A DNA stretch of 64,000 nt from Viridibacillus arenosi (GCF_001955655.1 NZ_MSPW01000001.1:1-64000), one strand, 5' to 3'. Shown: positions 27,062-36,505, numbered from the stretch's first letter. Notes: generated by a model not told the origin, from the sequence alone. Translations and numbers: made by a program.

Positions 27062-29533
27062 TTATACCCTCTTTACATCGAATTTCGCCTTAGAGAACCT
27101 CGGCTTAGAAATTTCATAGTATGAATTTGTTTGAACATGCACAAGCAATAATTTCTTTTCCTTATCCTCAAAATATTTAACAATTTTATTATAGAAATCT
27201 TCAAATTGAATGGCCTGTCCAGCTTCGTATAGATTCGGTCTACGTCCACTACTTACATGCCTTAAAATCTCAAATAGCTTGAGATCCAGTTCAAAATTAA
27301 TGTCATTAAAACCTATCGTAATATAATGATTTGCCGCATGGATATCTCCATCTTCTACACTTCCAAATACTTCTTGATCCAATGTTCTATCTAAATCCAT
27401 CGGTATCGCCATACGAAATTCCTTTTTAAGATTGTTTGTTAGATAAGCATAAGATTCTTTTGGAGAACCCTTCCACTGAAAAACAACCTTTTCAAGTATT
27501 GTAAATACTTCCTCAATTACATCACCATCACCCTTAAAGAATGCATATAAATAACGTATAAAATGACTAAAATCAGTGTTTGCATCCTCTTCATTCAATA
27601 GTTCCTTTAATCGAATAACAAAGCCTGCTACTTCTAAATGCTCGTTAATAGCAATCGCATTTTTCCAATGGTTATCAAAAGGAATTTGATCTTGAATTTG
27701 AAATGCATCCTTTAGGTATATTTCTAAATTTGGATGCATAAAGATGCTTGCAATTAATTCATCATTCAAGCTATTTTTTATTAACACAGGATCTAATTCA
27801 TTAAACCCTAACAAAATAGCAGAGCGCTCTGGATGATTAAATAATAAGTTTGGTAATGAATTATTCAACGAGAAGGCCGTACTCTGAGGACTTAATAAAA
27901 TTTCTGGAGGTACAATTAAATCCACAATTAAATTGTAAAATTCACGCGTAGAAACAATTAATTTATTTCGGATAATTACATGAATTAGCTTTTCTACAAT
28001 ACGCTTTCTTACTTGCTCGTTCATAACGAAAGCATAGTTTTCATGTGCAATCGTCCATTTATTATTCTCTTTATCTAGAAGCCAGGCTTTGTAAATTTCA
28101 TTTGATTCATTTTGAGCTGCAATTTTCTCCAAAATACTAGTGAAAAATACAGAATACACGCCTTTTTCATTAATGCTATAGTACTTCTCTTTCGAAAAAT
28201 CGACTGTATGGAAATTTTCAAAAGTAAGATTTGCTTTAGAATCCTTAACATTTTTAAAGATATTCAGTGAATCGATATAGCTTCTAAAACACTGGAATTT
28301 CTCCTTTTCTTCCTGCATTAAATAAAAATTATGCAGTTTACCATAATTAATAGCTATGACAATGTGTTGTTTTGGTTCTTGACCATCCTCAAAAGGTGCA
28401 AGAATTCTTTCTAATGTTTCCTCTGCAGGGCGTGTACGTGAATGTGATTCCGTAGCATCATTATGAATATATACATTTTCAAAAAGTTCTGGCTTGGTCG
28501 ACTTTAAATAAGCTAAAAGGTGGCTTTTCCCATCCCCTACACTACCAAGAAGCAATAGTAACTGCGGGCTACTTGCGGACTGCATTTCCTTCAGCATTTC
28601 TACCGTATCCCGTTCAATTTTTCTTTCTATATGCATATAGTTTTGAAAATCTCCGAGCTCATTTGCATTAACTACCGTTTCATTCGAAGATTTTTGTAAA
28701 CCTTTTATTTTTTGAAGGAACATCGATCCAAATTTGATTGGCTGGTTTTCAGGCACACTATTCACGATTGTTTCAGGAGTTAAATTTCCACTCATAATAT
28801 TAATCAATTCCGCACTGCGCTCTTCTATCAAAGTAGTCGCTGCACTTTCTTCTAAAACTTCATTTTTTGTCGATAATTGAGACTCTTCTAATTGTAAAGA
28901 TAAAATATGATCTTGGAAGCTTTCATTTTGGTTTGGATTTTGTTTTATCTCTTTTGTGTTTTTTATTTGCAGCTCTTTCACTTCCTGTGAAGCAAAATTC
29001 GAATTAAATATACGCTCTATACTTTGCTGCTTTTTAACAGCATAAAACAATTCAGTAACAAGCTTTTCAAAGGAATTAAAGCCCGCTAATAAAATATTTT
29101 TAGGTACTTGTTCATGCTTTATTAATTTTAGGATTGCCTTTGCCTCTTGATACTCTGAAACTGACAAACCATATATGCTGTACATCGTTTCCCATAGTTG
29201 TTCCGTTGCTACTAGAGCAAACTTTTTATCGTCTATAAACGCCTCATCTATCTCCATAGACTTTTCTTCCGCTAAGTAATTCAGACGTGCTTGGCCTAAA
29301 GCCCTAAATAAAATTTTCATATTTTTTAATGCACCGTCTGGATTATAACGAACCATAGTTTTGATTAACTCGTAGCTAAATTTATGTATTTCTAGTTCGT
29401 AATGAACAATGAAAACTTCCCAAAAGCTTTCTAAAGTAGCTTCATCCATTTTTGTCGGCGTAGATATATTATCGATAGAAGGGAATAGATTATAGCTATG
29501 TTTTTCATCTAAGGTTGTCAACTTAATATCCAC
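27062..29533 (-). CDS. dptF: DptF: P-loop component of the phosphorothioation-dependent restriction system, with a long extra N-terminus
   Basis: 823 residues. The DptF core starts at about 295 (FQNYMHIERKIERD) with the P-loop GSVGDGKSH at 330-338 and YIHNDATES shortly after, typical of DptF. The first ~290 residues are additional compared with the DptF proteins I know (about 500-600 residues): a helical domain (1-180), then a low-complexity, glutamine/glutamate-rich linker (about 185-240). The start is uncertain: the GTG at 29533 overlaps the AGTAGG site, and a TTG at 29521 has better spacing. It is the first gene of the operon. No dndBCDE modification genes are next to it. Confidence 0.8.
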   Translation of the reverse strand: MDIKLTTLDEKHSYNLFPSIDNISTPTKMDEATLESFWEVFIVHYELEIHKFSYELIKTMVRYNPDGALKNMKILFRALGQARLNYLAEEKSMEIDEAFIDDKKFALVATEQLWETMYSIYGLSVSEYQEAKAILKLIKHEQVPKNILLAGFNSFEKLVTELFYAVKKQQSIERIFNSNFASQEVKELQIKNTKEIKQNPNQNESFQDHILSLQLEESQLSTKNEVLEESAATTLIEERSAELINIMSGNLTPETIVNSVPENQPIKFGSMFLQKIKGLQKSSNETVVNANELGDFQNYMHIERKIERDTVEMLKEMQSASSPQLLLLLGSVGDGKSHLLAYLKSTKPELFENVYIHNDATESHSRTRPAEETLERILAPFEDGQEPKQHIVIAINYGKLHNFYLMQEEKEKFQCFRSYIDSLNIFKNVKDSKANLTFENFHTVDFSKEKYYSINEKGVYSVFFTSILEKIAAQNESNEIYKAWLLDKENNKWTIAHENYAFVMNEQVRKRIVEKLIHVIIRNKLIVSTREFYNLIVDLIVPPEILLSPQSTAFSLNNSLPNLLFNHPERSAILLGFNELDPVLIKNSLNDELIASIFMHPNLEIYLKDAFQIQDQIPFDNHWKNAIAINEHLEVAGFVIRLKELLNEEDANTDFSHFIRYLYAFFKGDGDVIEEVFTILEKVVFQWKGSPKESYAYLTNNLKKEFRMAIPMDLDRTLDQEVFGSVEDGDIHAANHYITIGFNDINFELDLKLFEILRHVSSGRRPNLYEAGQAIQFEDFYNKIVKYFEDKEKKLLLVHVQTNSYYEISKPRFSKAKFDVKRV

Positions 29534-29554
29534 CTACTCTTTCATAATTAAAGG

Positions 29555-29960
29555 CTATTTTTCAAGAGGCTCTTTTGCTATTAGAGCTTTAATAACATCT
29601 GCAAAACTTGTGATTGCAGCATATAAGTTACTTGTATTAGGCATTGTCGTTCTATCTAAAAACTTTAGCAATTCAAAAGCCTGCTTATACACTGAAAATG
29701 AAATAAGATAACACCGCTTTAATAACAGAATGTCCCTGCGAGTTGCAAGTATTAATTCAAAAAAACTTCTATTATATTTTTAGTTGTTTAGTTTTAAATT
29801 TGATATCTTCAAAAAACTGATTTTTAATCCCTGTTACCATATCTTTTAATCGTAATATTACTGTAGCATTACTATCCCCTACCGTATTATAGTTTTTTTG
29901 GAAGCTGTACATTATCTTTGATAAATCATGTTGATTGATATAAGAATTCAAATTTTGCAT
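29555..29960 (-). pseudogene. Small gene upstream of dptF, apparently frameshifted
   Basis: An ATG at 29960 with a GGGGGG site gives a 62-residue frame ending ...FKTKQLKI at 29772. Directly after it, in another frame, an open stretch of about 70 codons without a start runs to 29555 (containing SFFELILATRRDILLLKRC and SFADVIKALIAKEP). Together they would make one helical protein of about 130 residues. I do not recognise it. Either a frameshift broke one gene, or the first frame alone is a small protein and the second is residual. It is in the dpt direction and 22 bases from dptF, so it may have been the first member of that operon. Confidence 0.45.
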
Positions 29961-30660
29961 ATGTACCCCCCATCTTAAAACAAACGGTTTCTATTAGATT
30001 ATTAATAATTTTACCCTATATAATCTAATTGGACTATACAAAACTTTAAATTAGTCTCATTAATCACTAGGTATTAATAAATATGTAATTTGTTATTATT
30101 AATTTTTAGTAAAATCATACCTTTATTTTCATTTTTTTATTATATGATTGGGGTTTATTTTTGAATGTTATAAATTCAATGTATAGTTTTCTTGGACTAC
30201 TGATAACGGCTTTTAAACGAACTTTATTTACTACGATGGTTTTCCTTATGTGACCTCACAATTTTTTCAATTTAGAATAGAGAAATTAGAGAATTCTTAT
30301 ACTTACACCGCACTCAATAAATTAGAAAAAATTACAAAAACACTTATGTTGCTTAGGTTAAGATAAACTAATTGTTTGTTTGCTCAGCCTTGAGAGATCT
30401 AAGTTTGAGTATAGACGGAGGGACACAGAATCAATTTCGAGAAATACTTATTTTTTCGTCTCTTGGAGTCCTATTTATTCATTTATTAATCACTTAATCC
30501 TGGGAAAACTTTAAAACAAATGCTTGTGTATCAAATTTATTTTTTATTCAAAGATGAAACCTGCAGAAGATTTAGAAGGAAATAAGAATGCACACGATAC
30601 AATTACAAGATTTAATAAGTCGGTTAGCGACAATTAGGCGCCTCTTTTCATATATGCACA
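29961..30660. other. 700-base region without an intact gene
   Basis: Very AT-rich. A plus-strand stretch around 30250-30365 reads as SQFFQFRIEKLENSYTYT followed by LNKLEKITKTLM, and another near 30553-30636 gives a 27-codon frame, both without binding sites or family resemblance; they may be gene debris. The promoter of the dpt operon is expected near 29970-30100 but I cannot point to it with confidence. Confidence 0.35.
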
Positions 30661-30662
30661 CA

Positions 30663-30712
30663 GAAAAACGTAGTCAAAAGAAACATTAAATCATTTCTTC
30701 ATAACTACGTTT
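30663..30712 (-). terminator. Terminator of the SDR gene
   Basis: On the minus strand AAACGTAGT pairs with ACTACGTTT, extended inside by GAAGAAA/TTTCTTT around a loop, and is followed by TTTTTCTGTG. It lies 21 bases after the SDR stop codon. Confidence 0.75.
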
Positions 30713-30733
30713 TAGTATTTATATCATCGATTG

Positions 30734-31477
30734 TTATTGTGCAGTATATCCACCATCAACTAATAATGTCGTACCTGTTACAAATGAAGAATCTTCACTT
30801 GCTAGGAATAGTACTGCTTTTGCTACTTCTTCTGGTGTGCCAAGGCGGCCCATTGGATGTAGAGCGATTAAATGTTGGTTAGTTGCTTCGTTTCGTCCTT
30901 TAATAAGTGGTGTATCGATGTAACCTGGGCATACTGCATTTACGCGGATACCTTCTTTAGCGTAATCTAGGCTAAGAGATTGGGTTAACAGTTTAACGCC
31001 ACCTTTTGCTGATGCGTAAGCAGTTACGCCCGCTTTACCTGCATGGCTATGAATCGATCCACAGTTAACGATTACGCCTCGATTTTCTTGTTTTAGCATT
31101 TGTTCAATAGCAAATTTATCACTTAAGAAAATACCAGATAAGTTGATGTCGATTGTTTTTTGCCATTTTTCTACTGATAGTTCGTGAATCGGTCCATCCT
31201 GAGCAATTCCCGCATTTGCATACATGACATCTAATGATCCAAAAGTTTCAACTGTTTTAGCTACCATGTTTTTGACGTCTTCTTCACTTGTCACATCTGT
31301 TTTTACAAATAAAGCTTCAAATCCTTGTGCTTTTAAATCCGCAACTACTTCTTCGCCACGTTCAGAGAAATCGGCAATGACTACTTTTGCGCCTTCTTGT
31401 GCAAATAAACGGACAGTTGCTTCACCAATACCACTTGCTCCACCAGTTACTACTGCTACTTTATTTTCTAATTTCAT
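30734..31477 (-). CDS. SDR family oxidoreductase
   Basis: A 247-residue classical short-chain dehydrogenase. Nucleotide site TGGASGIG (11-18) with D36-type acidic residue in VIADFS suggesting NAD preference, NAG (88-90), catalytic S141, Y154 and K158 (YASAK), and the C-terminal TGTTLLVDGGYT. The start is set at 31477, eight bases after GAGGG; the in-frame upstream start at 31498 overlaps that site. The substrate is unknown (such enzymes are often named glucose 1-dehydrogenase or 3-ketoacyl reductase). A LysR regulator is divergent from it and is the likely controller. Confidence 0.9.
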   Translation of the reverse strand: MKLENKVAVVTGGASGIGEATVRLFAQEGAKVVIADFSERGEEVVADLKAQGFEALFVKTDVTSEEDVKNMVAKTVETFGSLDVMYANAGIAQDGPIHELSVEKWQKTIDINLSGIFLSDKFAIEQMLKQENRGVIVNCGSIHSHAGKAGVTAYASAKGGVKLLTQSLSLDYAKEGIRVNAVCPGYIDTPLIKGRNEATNQHLIALHPMGRLGTPEEVAKAVLFLASEDSSFVTGTTLLVDGGYTAQ

Positions 31478-31600
31478 TGTTTTTACCCTCTTCCTCAATT
31501 AGTACTTGTGTAATATGGCATTATTGTAACACTCCTATTGTTTTAGTAAAATTTAATTATATTTAATCTAACTTTAATAATTCTTAAGGATGTGCAGAAT

Positions 31601-32491
31601 TTGAAATTAGAGCAATTGGAGTACATAGTTGAAATTGCGAACTGTGGATCTTTGACAAAGGCTTCAGAGAAACTACATGTGACGCTTTCTGCTGTTAGTC
31701 AGTCGTTATCTACATTAGAAAATGAGCTACAAATTACTATTTTCCACCGTTCTCGCCAAGGTACTGTCCCGACTGAGGAAGGAAAGAAGATACTAGAAAA
31801 AGCAAATCAAATTATTCAGCTTATGAAAGAAATGGAATCAGAAGTGGAAAATCTACAAAATGAGCTTACCGGACAATTGCGTATTGCGACAATTCCAAGC
31901 CCTATGCACCTATTTGTAAGTGCTGTTTCTAATTTTAAGAAGGTGTACCCAAAAGTAGACATAGATATTTTCGAAGGTGGTTCAAAGGATATTCTCTCAG
32001 ATTTACTACAAGATCGAATTGATATTGGCGTCCTCATTTTGTATGAAAAAGTACTCGATAAACTAAATGGTCTTACCATTGAAAAGCTTCGTGATTGTAA
32101 ATTGGTCGTAGGTGTTTCTTCTGATTCACCATTAGCAATGCAAAAAAGCATCACCCCTGAACAGCTGCTTCAATATCCACTCGTTGTTTATCGCGATGAT
32201 TTTATCTTATGGTACTTAAACAACATCATTGCCCGCTATGGTAAACCTGATGTCCTCTTTAATACGAATAATACCGTTGCAATTCATAATGCTGTTAAAG
32301 ACGGTGCACTAACATTTGGCTTGGATTACTCTTTTCAAGATCATGGTGGAATGATTGAATCTTCTATGATTACAATTGATTTGAATATTGCAAACTTTTC
32401 TTTTATCCAATTAGGTATTGTTCATATGAAGAATCGTTATATGTCTCCAGCAGTGAGTAAATTTATAAAATTGCTCCAAGAAAAGATATAA
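31601..32491 (+). CDS. LysR family transcriptional regulator
   Basis: About 296 residues with an N-terminal winged helix (1-60; SLTKASEKLHVTLSAVSQSLSTLE) and a periplasmic-binding-protein-like effector domain (about 90-295). TTG at 31601 is preferred as start because AAGGA ends ten bases before it; the in-frame GTG at 31592 almost touches the site. It is divergent from the SDR dehydrogenase with about 120 bases between, the classical LysR arrangement. The effector is unknown. Confidence 0.9.
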   Translation: MKLEQLEYIVEIANCGSLTKASEKLHVTLSAVSQSLSTLENELQITIFHRSRQGTVPTEEGKKILEKANQIIQLMKEMESEVENLQNELTGQLRIATIPSPMHLFVSAVSNFKKVYPKVDIDIFEGGSKDILSDLLQDRIDIGVLILYEKVLDKLNGLTIEKLRDCKLVVGVSSDSPLAMQKSITPEQLLQYPLVVYRDDFILWYLNNIIARYGKPDVLFNTNNTVAIHNAVKDGALTFGLDYSFQDHGGMIESSMITIDLNIANFSFIQLGIVHMKNRYMSPAVSKFIKLLQEKI

Positions 32492-32516
32492 TGTGCATTT
32501 ATTGAAAAAAATAATT

Positions 32517-32560
32517 TTAAAAGCCCTTTAATCATATACAGTGATTAAATGGCTTTTAGT
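32517..32560. terminator. Bidirectional terminator
   Basis: AAAAGCC..TTTAATCA pairs with TGATTAAA..GGCTTTT between the convergent LysR gene and the DUF3298 gene. A T-rich tail is present on both strands. Confidence 0.8.
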
Positions 32561-32597
32561 TTTAAATAATTCAACATCAATATAAATTTACTAACTC

Positions 32598-33290
32598 CTA
32601 TTCACATGTTGTTTCCATTGGTAATTCTATTTGACCAGATGAATAAGGAGCGATTTCGTATATTTGGAAAATGAGATTAATCCCTGATTTTGAATTCGTC
32701 CAATAATAAGGCGTCAAAGTTAAATTCAAATTTTTATCAGCTAATGGGTATTTTTCTTTATCGGTAAGGATTTTCTTCACTGTGCAAGTAGCCGCTTTTT
32801 TATATGCAGCAGTGGTTTTGAAATTTTGTTTCAGTGTCACTTCTTTACCAGAGTTCGTATTATAATTATAGCTTTCACTGTAATACTCACCATGCGCACC
32901 GCCAGTATAGTAATACTTTGTTTTCACGATACTAACTTTGTTATTCTGATTGTATTTGACTGTAAAAAAAGTTTTGTACTCATATGGAGCATACTCTTTT
33001 TTTGATAACCCAAGTTCTTTTCGATCTTTGTCGTATCTTTTTAGTATCTTCTTTCGTTCTTTATAATCTTGCTTAGCTAATTTTTTGAAGTTTAAATTGA
33101 TTTGTTTTTGTCGTTTTTTATTCTTCATACCACTTATTTGCGGGTATTTTATATTGTTATTAAACATAAATTTGTGAGTCTTTACCGTCACTGCTTTTTT
33201 CGTTTCAGCATGCATTGTTAAAGGACTCAATGTAAATATTAGTACCATCGCAATTAGTAAACTACACACCATAGTAAGTGATCTTTTCAT
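32598..33290 (-). CDS. Secreted DUF3298/DUF4163-like protein
   Basis: A 230-residue protein with a signal peptide (residues 1-28, cleavage after MHA) and a soluble domain. YYYTGGAHGEYYS (about 127-139) is the conserved core of the DUF3298 family, which includes the outer domain of the anti-sigma factor RsiV. It lacks a membrane anchor apart from the signal peptide, so it is probably released or wall-associated. Lysine content is high in the first third. Function unknown; a lysozyme-binding role like RsiV is only a structural analogy. Single-gene unit. Confidence 0.8.
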   Translation of the reverse strand: MKRSLTMVCSLLIAMVLIFTLSPLTMHAETKKAVTVKTHKFMFNNNIKYPQISGMKNKKRQKQINLNFKKLAKQDYKERKKILKRYDKDRKELGLSKKEYAPYEYKTFFTVKYNQNNKVSIVKTKYYYTGGAHGEYYSESYNYNTNSGKEVTLKQNFKTTAAYKKAATCTVKKILTDKEKYPLADKNLNLTLTPYYWTNSKSGINLIFQIYEIAPYSSGQIELPMETTCE

Positions 33291-33392
33291 ACGTCACAGC
33301 CTCTCACGGTTAATGTATTAACAGTATACCCTTATTTATTTTTACGATGATATTCATACAGCCAATTTTATCTATACAATTATGTACATCAA

Positions 33393-33959
33393 TCATTTAT
33401 AATTTATCGCTAAATGGAGTACGGCCTGTTCATCTGTTAAGTTTGTGTAAGAGTGCTTTTCGCTCGCAACAAATTGAATTGAGTCAAACTTATTAAGTGT
33501 ATAGGATGACTCTCCTATCGTTATTTCGACTTCTCCTGCCATAACCGTCGCAATTTCTATAGCTCCTGGATGATGGGCTTCAGGTTCATACTTACAACGA
33601 GGTTTTAAGTATGCACGATACATTTCCGTACTTCCTCTAACGTCATTAAATAAGGGCTCAATTACCCACTCTTGATCATTTCCAAATAATTTTGGTCCTT
33701 GTCCCGCACGTAAAATATTGATATTATTTTCCGGTTTTAATAGCGCCATTAAAGGTACTGAAAGACCATTCGCAACTTTCCATATCATTCCTAATGTAGG
33801 GTTTGTTTCACCACGTTCAATGTTACCTAGTGTTAATTTACTTACTCCTGTTTTAGCTGCCAAGTCCTCTAAACTTAATTTTTGTTCCTTTCTTAGTTCA
33901 CGAAGTTTCGTTCCCACAAATTGAATCAATTGTTGTGTTTCATCCTTATTTGAACTCAT
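33393..33959 (-). CDS. XRE-family regulator with C-terminal cupin domain
   Basis: 188 residues: a helix-turn-helix at about 15-70 (LSLEDLAAKTGVSKLTLGNIERG) followed by a small cupin domain (about 115-185) with PEAHHPGAIEIA and the metal-ligand-type histidines H128/H129. These regulators sense a small molecule in the cupin pocket. The gene is divergent from a DMT-type transporter, which it probably regulates. A 13-base palindrome AGTATA-t-TATACT at 34051-34063 in the shared region is a candidate operator. Confidence 0.88.
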   Translation of the reverse strand: MSSNKDETQQLIQFVGTKLRELRKEQKLSLEDLAAKTGVSKLTLGNIERGETNPTLGMIWKVANGLSVPLMALLKPENNINILRAGQGPKLFGNDQEWVIEPLFNDVRGSTEMYRAYLKPRCKYEPEAHHPGAIEIATVMAGEVEITIGESSYTLNKFDSIQFVASEKHSYTNLTDEQAVLHLAINYK

Positions 33960-34129
33960 ATTTATTCACTCCTTTTATATTTATACTTAACTTTTTATAA
34001 TATTTAATAAATTATAACATACCTTTTCGAGTCAAAATAAACTATATTACAGTATATTATACTTTACTTTATTTAGAAAAAGGTATAGTATTTATCACCG
34101 TGAAAGAATTTAAATTGAGGTGATAAATT

Positions 34130-35095
34130 ATGAAAGCAGTAGTAGTTGGGATTTTGTCTTCCCTATTTTTTTCAGCTACATTTATAATAAATCGAGCAAT
34201 GAATCTTGATGGAACAAGTTGGGCATGGACAGCTTCTTTACGATTTATATTGGCCATTCCATTCCTTCTTCTCATCGTAGCATTCAGAAAAAATTTAGGA
34301 CAATTATTTCGTGAAATGAGAAAAAACCCTTTTCAATGGTTATTATGGGGAACACTCGGTGGAGTAGGTTTTTATTCATTATTAAGTTTTGCAGCCGTTT
34401 ATGGTCCATCGTGGTTAACATCCGGTACTTGGCAAGTTACTATTTTAGCAGGTGCATTACTTTCTCCGTTGTTCTTTGTAACGGTACCTAACGTTGATGG
34501 AGATAAAAAAGTCCGACAAAAGATTCCTTTTAAAAGTTTACGTGTATCTGTCATTATATTAATTGGAGTAATTTTAATGCAAGTAAATCAAGCGGGGCAT
34601 ATAAGTGTTAAAGCATTTATTTTAGGGTTTATACCTGTTGTCATTGCCGCCTTTTTATATCCATTAGGCAATCGTAAAATGATGGAGATGTGTCAAGGAA
34701 GAATCGATACTTTCCAACGTACATTAGGAATGGCCATTAGTAGTTTACCAGTTGCTATTATATTTGGTATTTATGGAACTGTTACAGTTGGATTACCAAC
34801 CGGCTCACAATTTGGACAAGCACTACTATTAGCTTTATCTTCCGGTGTGATTGCAAGTCTTCTTTTCTTCTTAGCTACAGATATGGCAAAAAACAATATG
34901 GGTCTACTTGCAGCTGTTGAATCAACGCAGGCTGGTGCAATGATTTTCACTGTTATAGGTGAAGTGATATTACTAAATGGATCTTTTCCGAAAGGTCTTT
35001 CATTGTTCGGCATGATTCTTGTAATAGTCGGAATGGTTGTAAATAGTTTAGCCAATGGCAAACAGAGAAGTATAAGTAAAAGAAAAATAGGATAG
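34130..35095 (+). CDS. DMT-superfamily transporter (EmrE-like multidrug family)
   Basis: A 321-residue protein with about ten membrane helices in two repeats, starting MKAVVVGILSSLFFSATFI and with WAWTASLRF near residue 27, typical of the multidrug resistance efflux family within the drug/metabolite transporter superfamily. A GAGGTGA site precedes the ATG by seven bases. It is divergent from the cupin-type XRE regulator. The transported compound is not identifiable; export of a small metabolite or drug is inferred. Confidence 0.85.
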   Translation: MKAVVVGILSSLFFSATFIINRAMNLDGTSWAWTASLRFILAIPFLLLIVAFRKNLGQLFREMRKNPFQWLLWGTLGGVGFYSLLSFAAVYGPSWLTSGTWQVTILAGALLSPLFFVTVPNVDGDKKVRQKIPFKSLRVSVIILIGVILMQVNQAGHISVKAFILGFIPVVIAAFLYPLGNRKMMEMCQGRIDTFQRTLGMAISSLPVAIIFGIYGTVTVGLPTGSQFGQALLLALSSGVIASLLFFLATDMAKNNMGLLAAVESTQAGAMIFTVIGEVILLNGSFPKGLSLFGMILVIVGMVVNSLANGKQRSISKRKIG

Positions 35096-35208
35096 TGATT
35101 GAATCTCCTCTTCCATTATTTCAGTCTATCTATATTGATGTTTAATAGATTCAGTTATTAATGTTCAAGTTGGGTGCAGTTATTGGAAGAAAATAATACT
35201 AGTATTAG

Positions 35209-35242
35209 CGAGCGACTCTATTTAGAGTTGGTCGCTTTCTTT
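35209..35242 (+). terminator. Terminator after the DMT transporter
   Basis: AGCGAC.TCT and AGAGT..GTCGCT form a stem followed by TTCTTT. It lies about 115 bases after the stop codon, so a short untranslated trailer is expected. The next 240 bases hold no gene that I recognise. Confidence 0.7.
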
Positions 35243-35485
35243 ATGTTATCCATTCCAATCTCATTTGATAATAATGTTTACTTAAATCTAAAATGGGAAA
35301 TGGAATTGAAATAAGGAACTATCTCACTTTCGAACACGTCCTATTAATTACATGCTCTATGGAAAGATATCTTTGCTTTCCTTTATCTAATTGCTTTACA
35401 ATAGTTAGGAATAGTAAGACTTTAATATTTTTCGATAATATATGGAAGGAGGAAGGTTTTGCAGATTTGCAATACCATTAAATGA

Positions 35486-36256
35486 ATGAAACTACTAGCA
35501 AAATTACTAACAGGTATGATCGTATTTTTCGCAATTATCGGCATAGGGATTTATGTACTAGTGCAGCAATTTGAAAATTCACGTAACGAAGCCAATACTT
35601 CTGAACAAGAATACGTTGAAGAAACAAAAAGTGTCGAAGAGTTTATCGGTTCCATTTCGGAAACTGCTCGGACACTTGCAGCAGAAAATGACCTATACGC
35701 TTCTGTAATGATTGCTCAAGCAACTTTAGAGAGCCAGTATGGACAAAGCGGCCTCGGTTCCTCGCCTAACAATAATTTATTTGGCATTAAGGGAAAATAT
35801 AAAAACGACTCAGTGAAACTTGAAACGTCTGAAGATGATGGCAAAGGTAATATGACAACAGTAATGGCTGATTTCCGCAAATACCCTTCCTACGAAGAAT
35901 CTTTGGAGGATTATGTACGTTTACTACGTAATGGTCTTTCTTGGAATAAAAAGTTTTACACAGGTGTTTTCAAAAGTAATACAAAATCCTTTAAAGATGC
36001 CACAAAGCATTTAACAGGATCTTACGCGACCGATTCAAAATATAACAAAAAACTAAACAAACTCATCGCTGAATATGACCTCACTCAATATGACAAACCA
36101 GTAAAAAATAAAACTACCATTAAAGTAGGAGACGGCGACTCACTGAATCATATTGCAGAAACCTATAATGTTAAAGTTACTTCCATAAAGCAATGGAATA
36201 AATTAAACACAGAAACTATTGAAGCTGGACAAAAGTTAGAAATTTTCCAATATTAA
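35486..36256 (+). CDS. GH73 glucosaminidase (autolysin) with LysM domain
   Basis: 256 residues: a membrane anchor or uncleaved signal (residues 7-26), a glucosaminidase domain of family GH73 (about 50-190) with the catalytic glutamate in QATLESQYG (E82) and NNLFGIKG, and one C-terminal LysM domain (about 205-256, VGDGDSLNHIAETYNV). It cleaves the glycan backbone of peptidoglycan at the cell surface; LytG and FlgJ are relatives. The start is unusual: no binding site lies within 20 bases of the ATG; the nearest GGAGG is about 30 bases upstream with a small TTGCA/TGCAA hairpin between. An in-frame stop directly precedes the ATG, so the start cannot be further upstream. Confidence 0.88.
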   Translation: MKLLAKLLTGMIVFFAIIGIGIYVLVQQFENSRNEANTSEQEYVEETKSVEEFIGSISETARTLAAENDLYASVMIAQATLESQYGQSGLGSSPNNNLFGIKGKYKNDSVKLETSEDDGKGNMTTVMADFRKYPSYEESLEDYVRLLRNGLSWNKKFYTGVFKSNTKSFKDATKHLTGSYATDSKYNKKLNKLIAEYDLTQYDKPVKNKTTIKVGDGDSLNHIAETYNVKVTSIKQWNKLNTETIEAGQKLEIFQY

Positions 36257-36296
36257 AAGAAGTTGATCCCGAATTATGTGGATCATCTTCTTTTTT
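36256..36296 (+). terminator. Terminator of the GH73 gene
   Basis: AAGAAG.TGATCC pairs with GGATCA.CTTCTT and is followed by six T. It begins at the stop codon. Confidence 0.85.
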
Positions 36297-36310
36297 CTTT
36301 ACCCTATAAA

Positions 36311-36505
36311 TTATTTAAGAAGACTTATTTTTAAAAATAACTCCATCTCATTATACTCTCTTGTAGAATTTACAAATATAAGCTCCTCTTCATGAGATTT
36401 GATTTCACCTAATTCCTTTAATAAAGCTAAACGCAAACTAATTACACTTTCAATATTCTCTATAGAAACCTTATAAATCTTGTAATCTCGCTTATTAATC
36501 AACAT
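36311..36505 (-). pseudogene. Truncated N-terminal piece of a GNAT acetyltransferase
   Basis: A 64-residue frame with a good GAAGTGA site before the ATG. Its sequence (VSIENIESVISLRLALLKELGEI, then VNSTREY) is the usual first 55 residues of a GNAT N-acetyltransferase, in which a conserved pocket helix follows. The acetyl-CoA-binding motif is absent because the frame ends after a few unrelated residues. It is a broken gene unless the short form has its own role. Confidence 0.65.

Noticed and set aside
20424-29533. BREX or DISARM system
   Set aside because: The three-gene layout, HerA-type ATPase at the C-terminus of the largest protein and the DptF/DptG signatures fit the Dpt system; no PglZ, PglX, DrmA/B or methyltransferase is in the operon.
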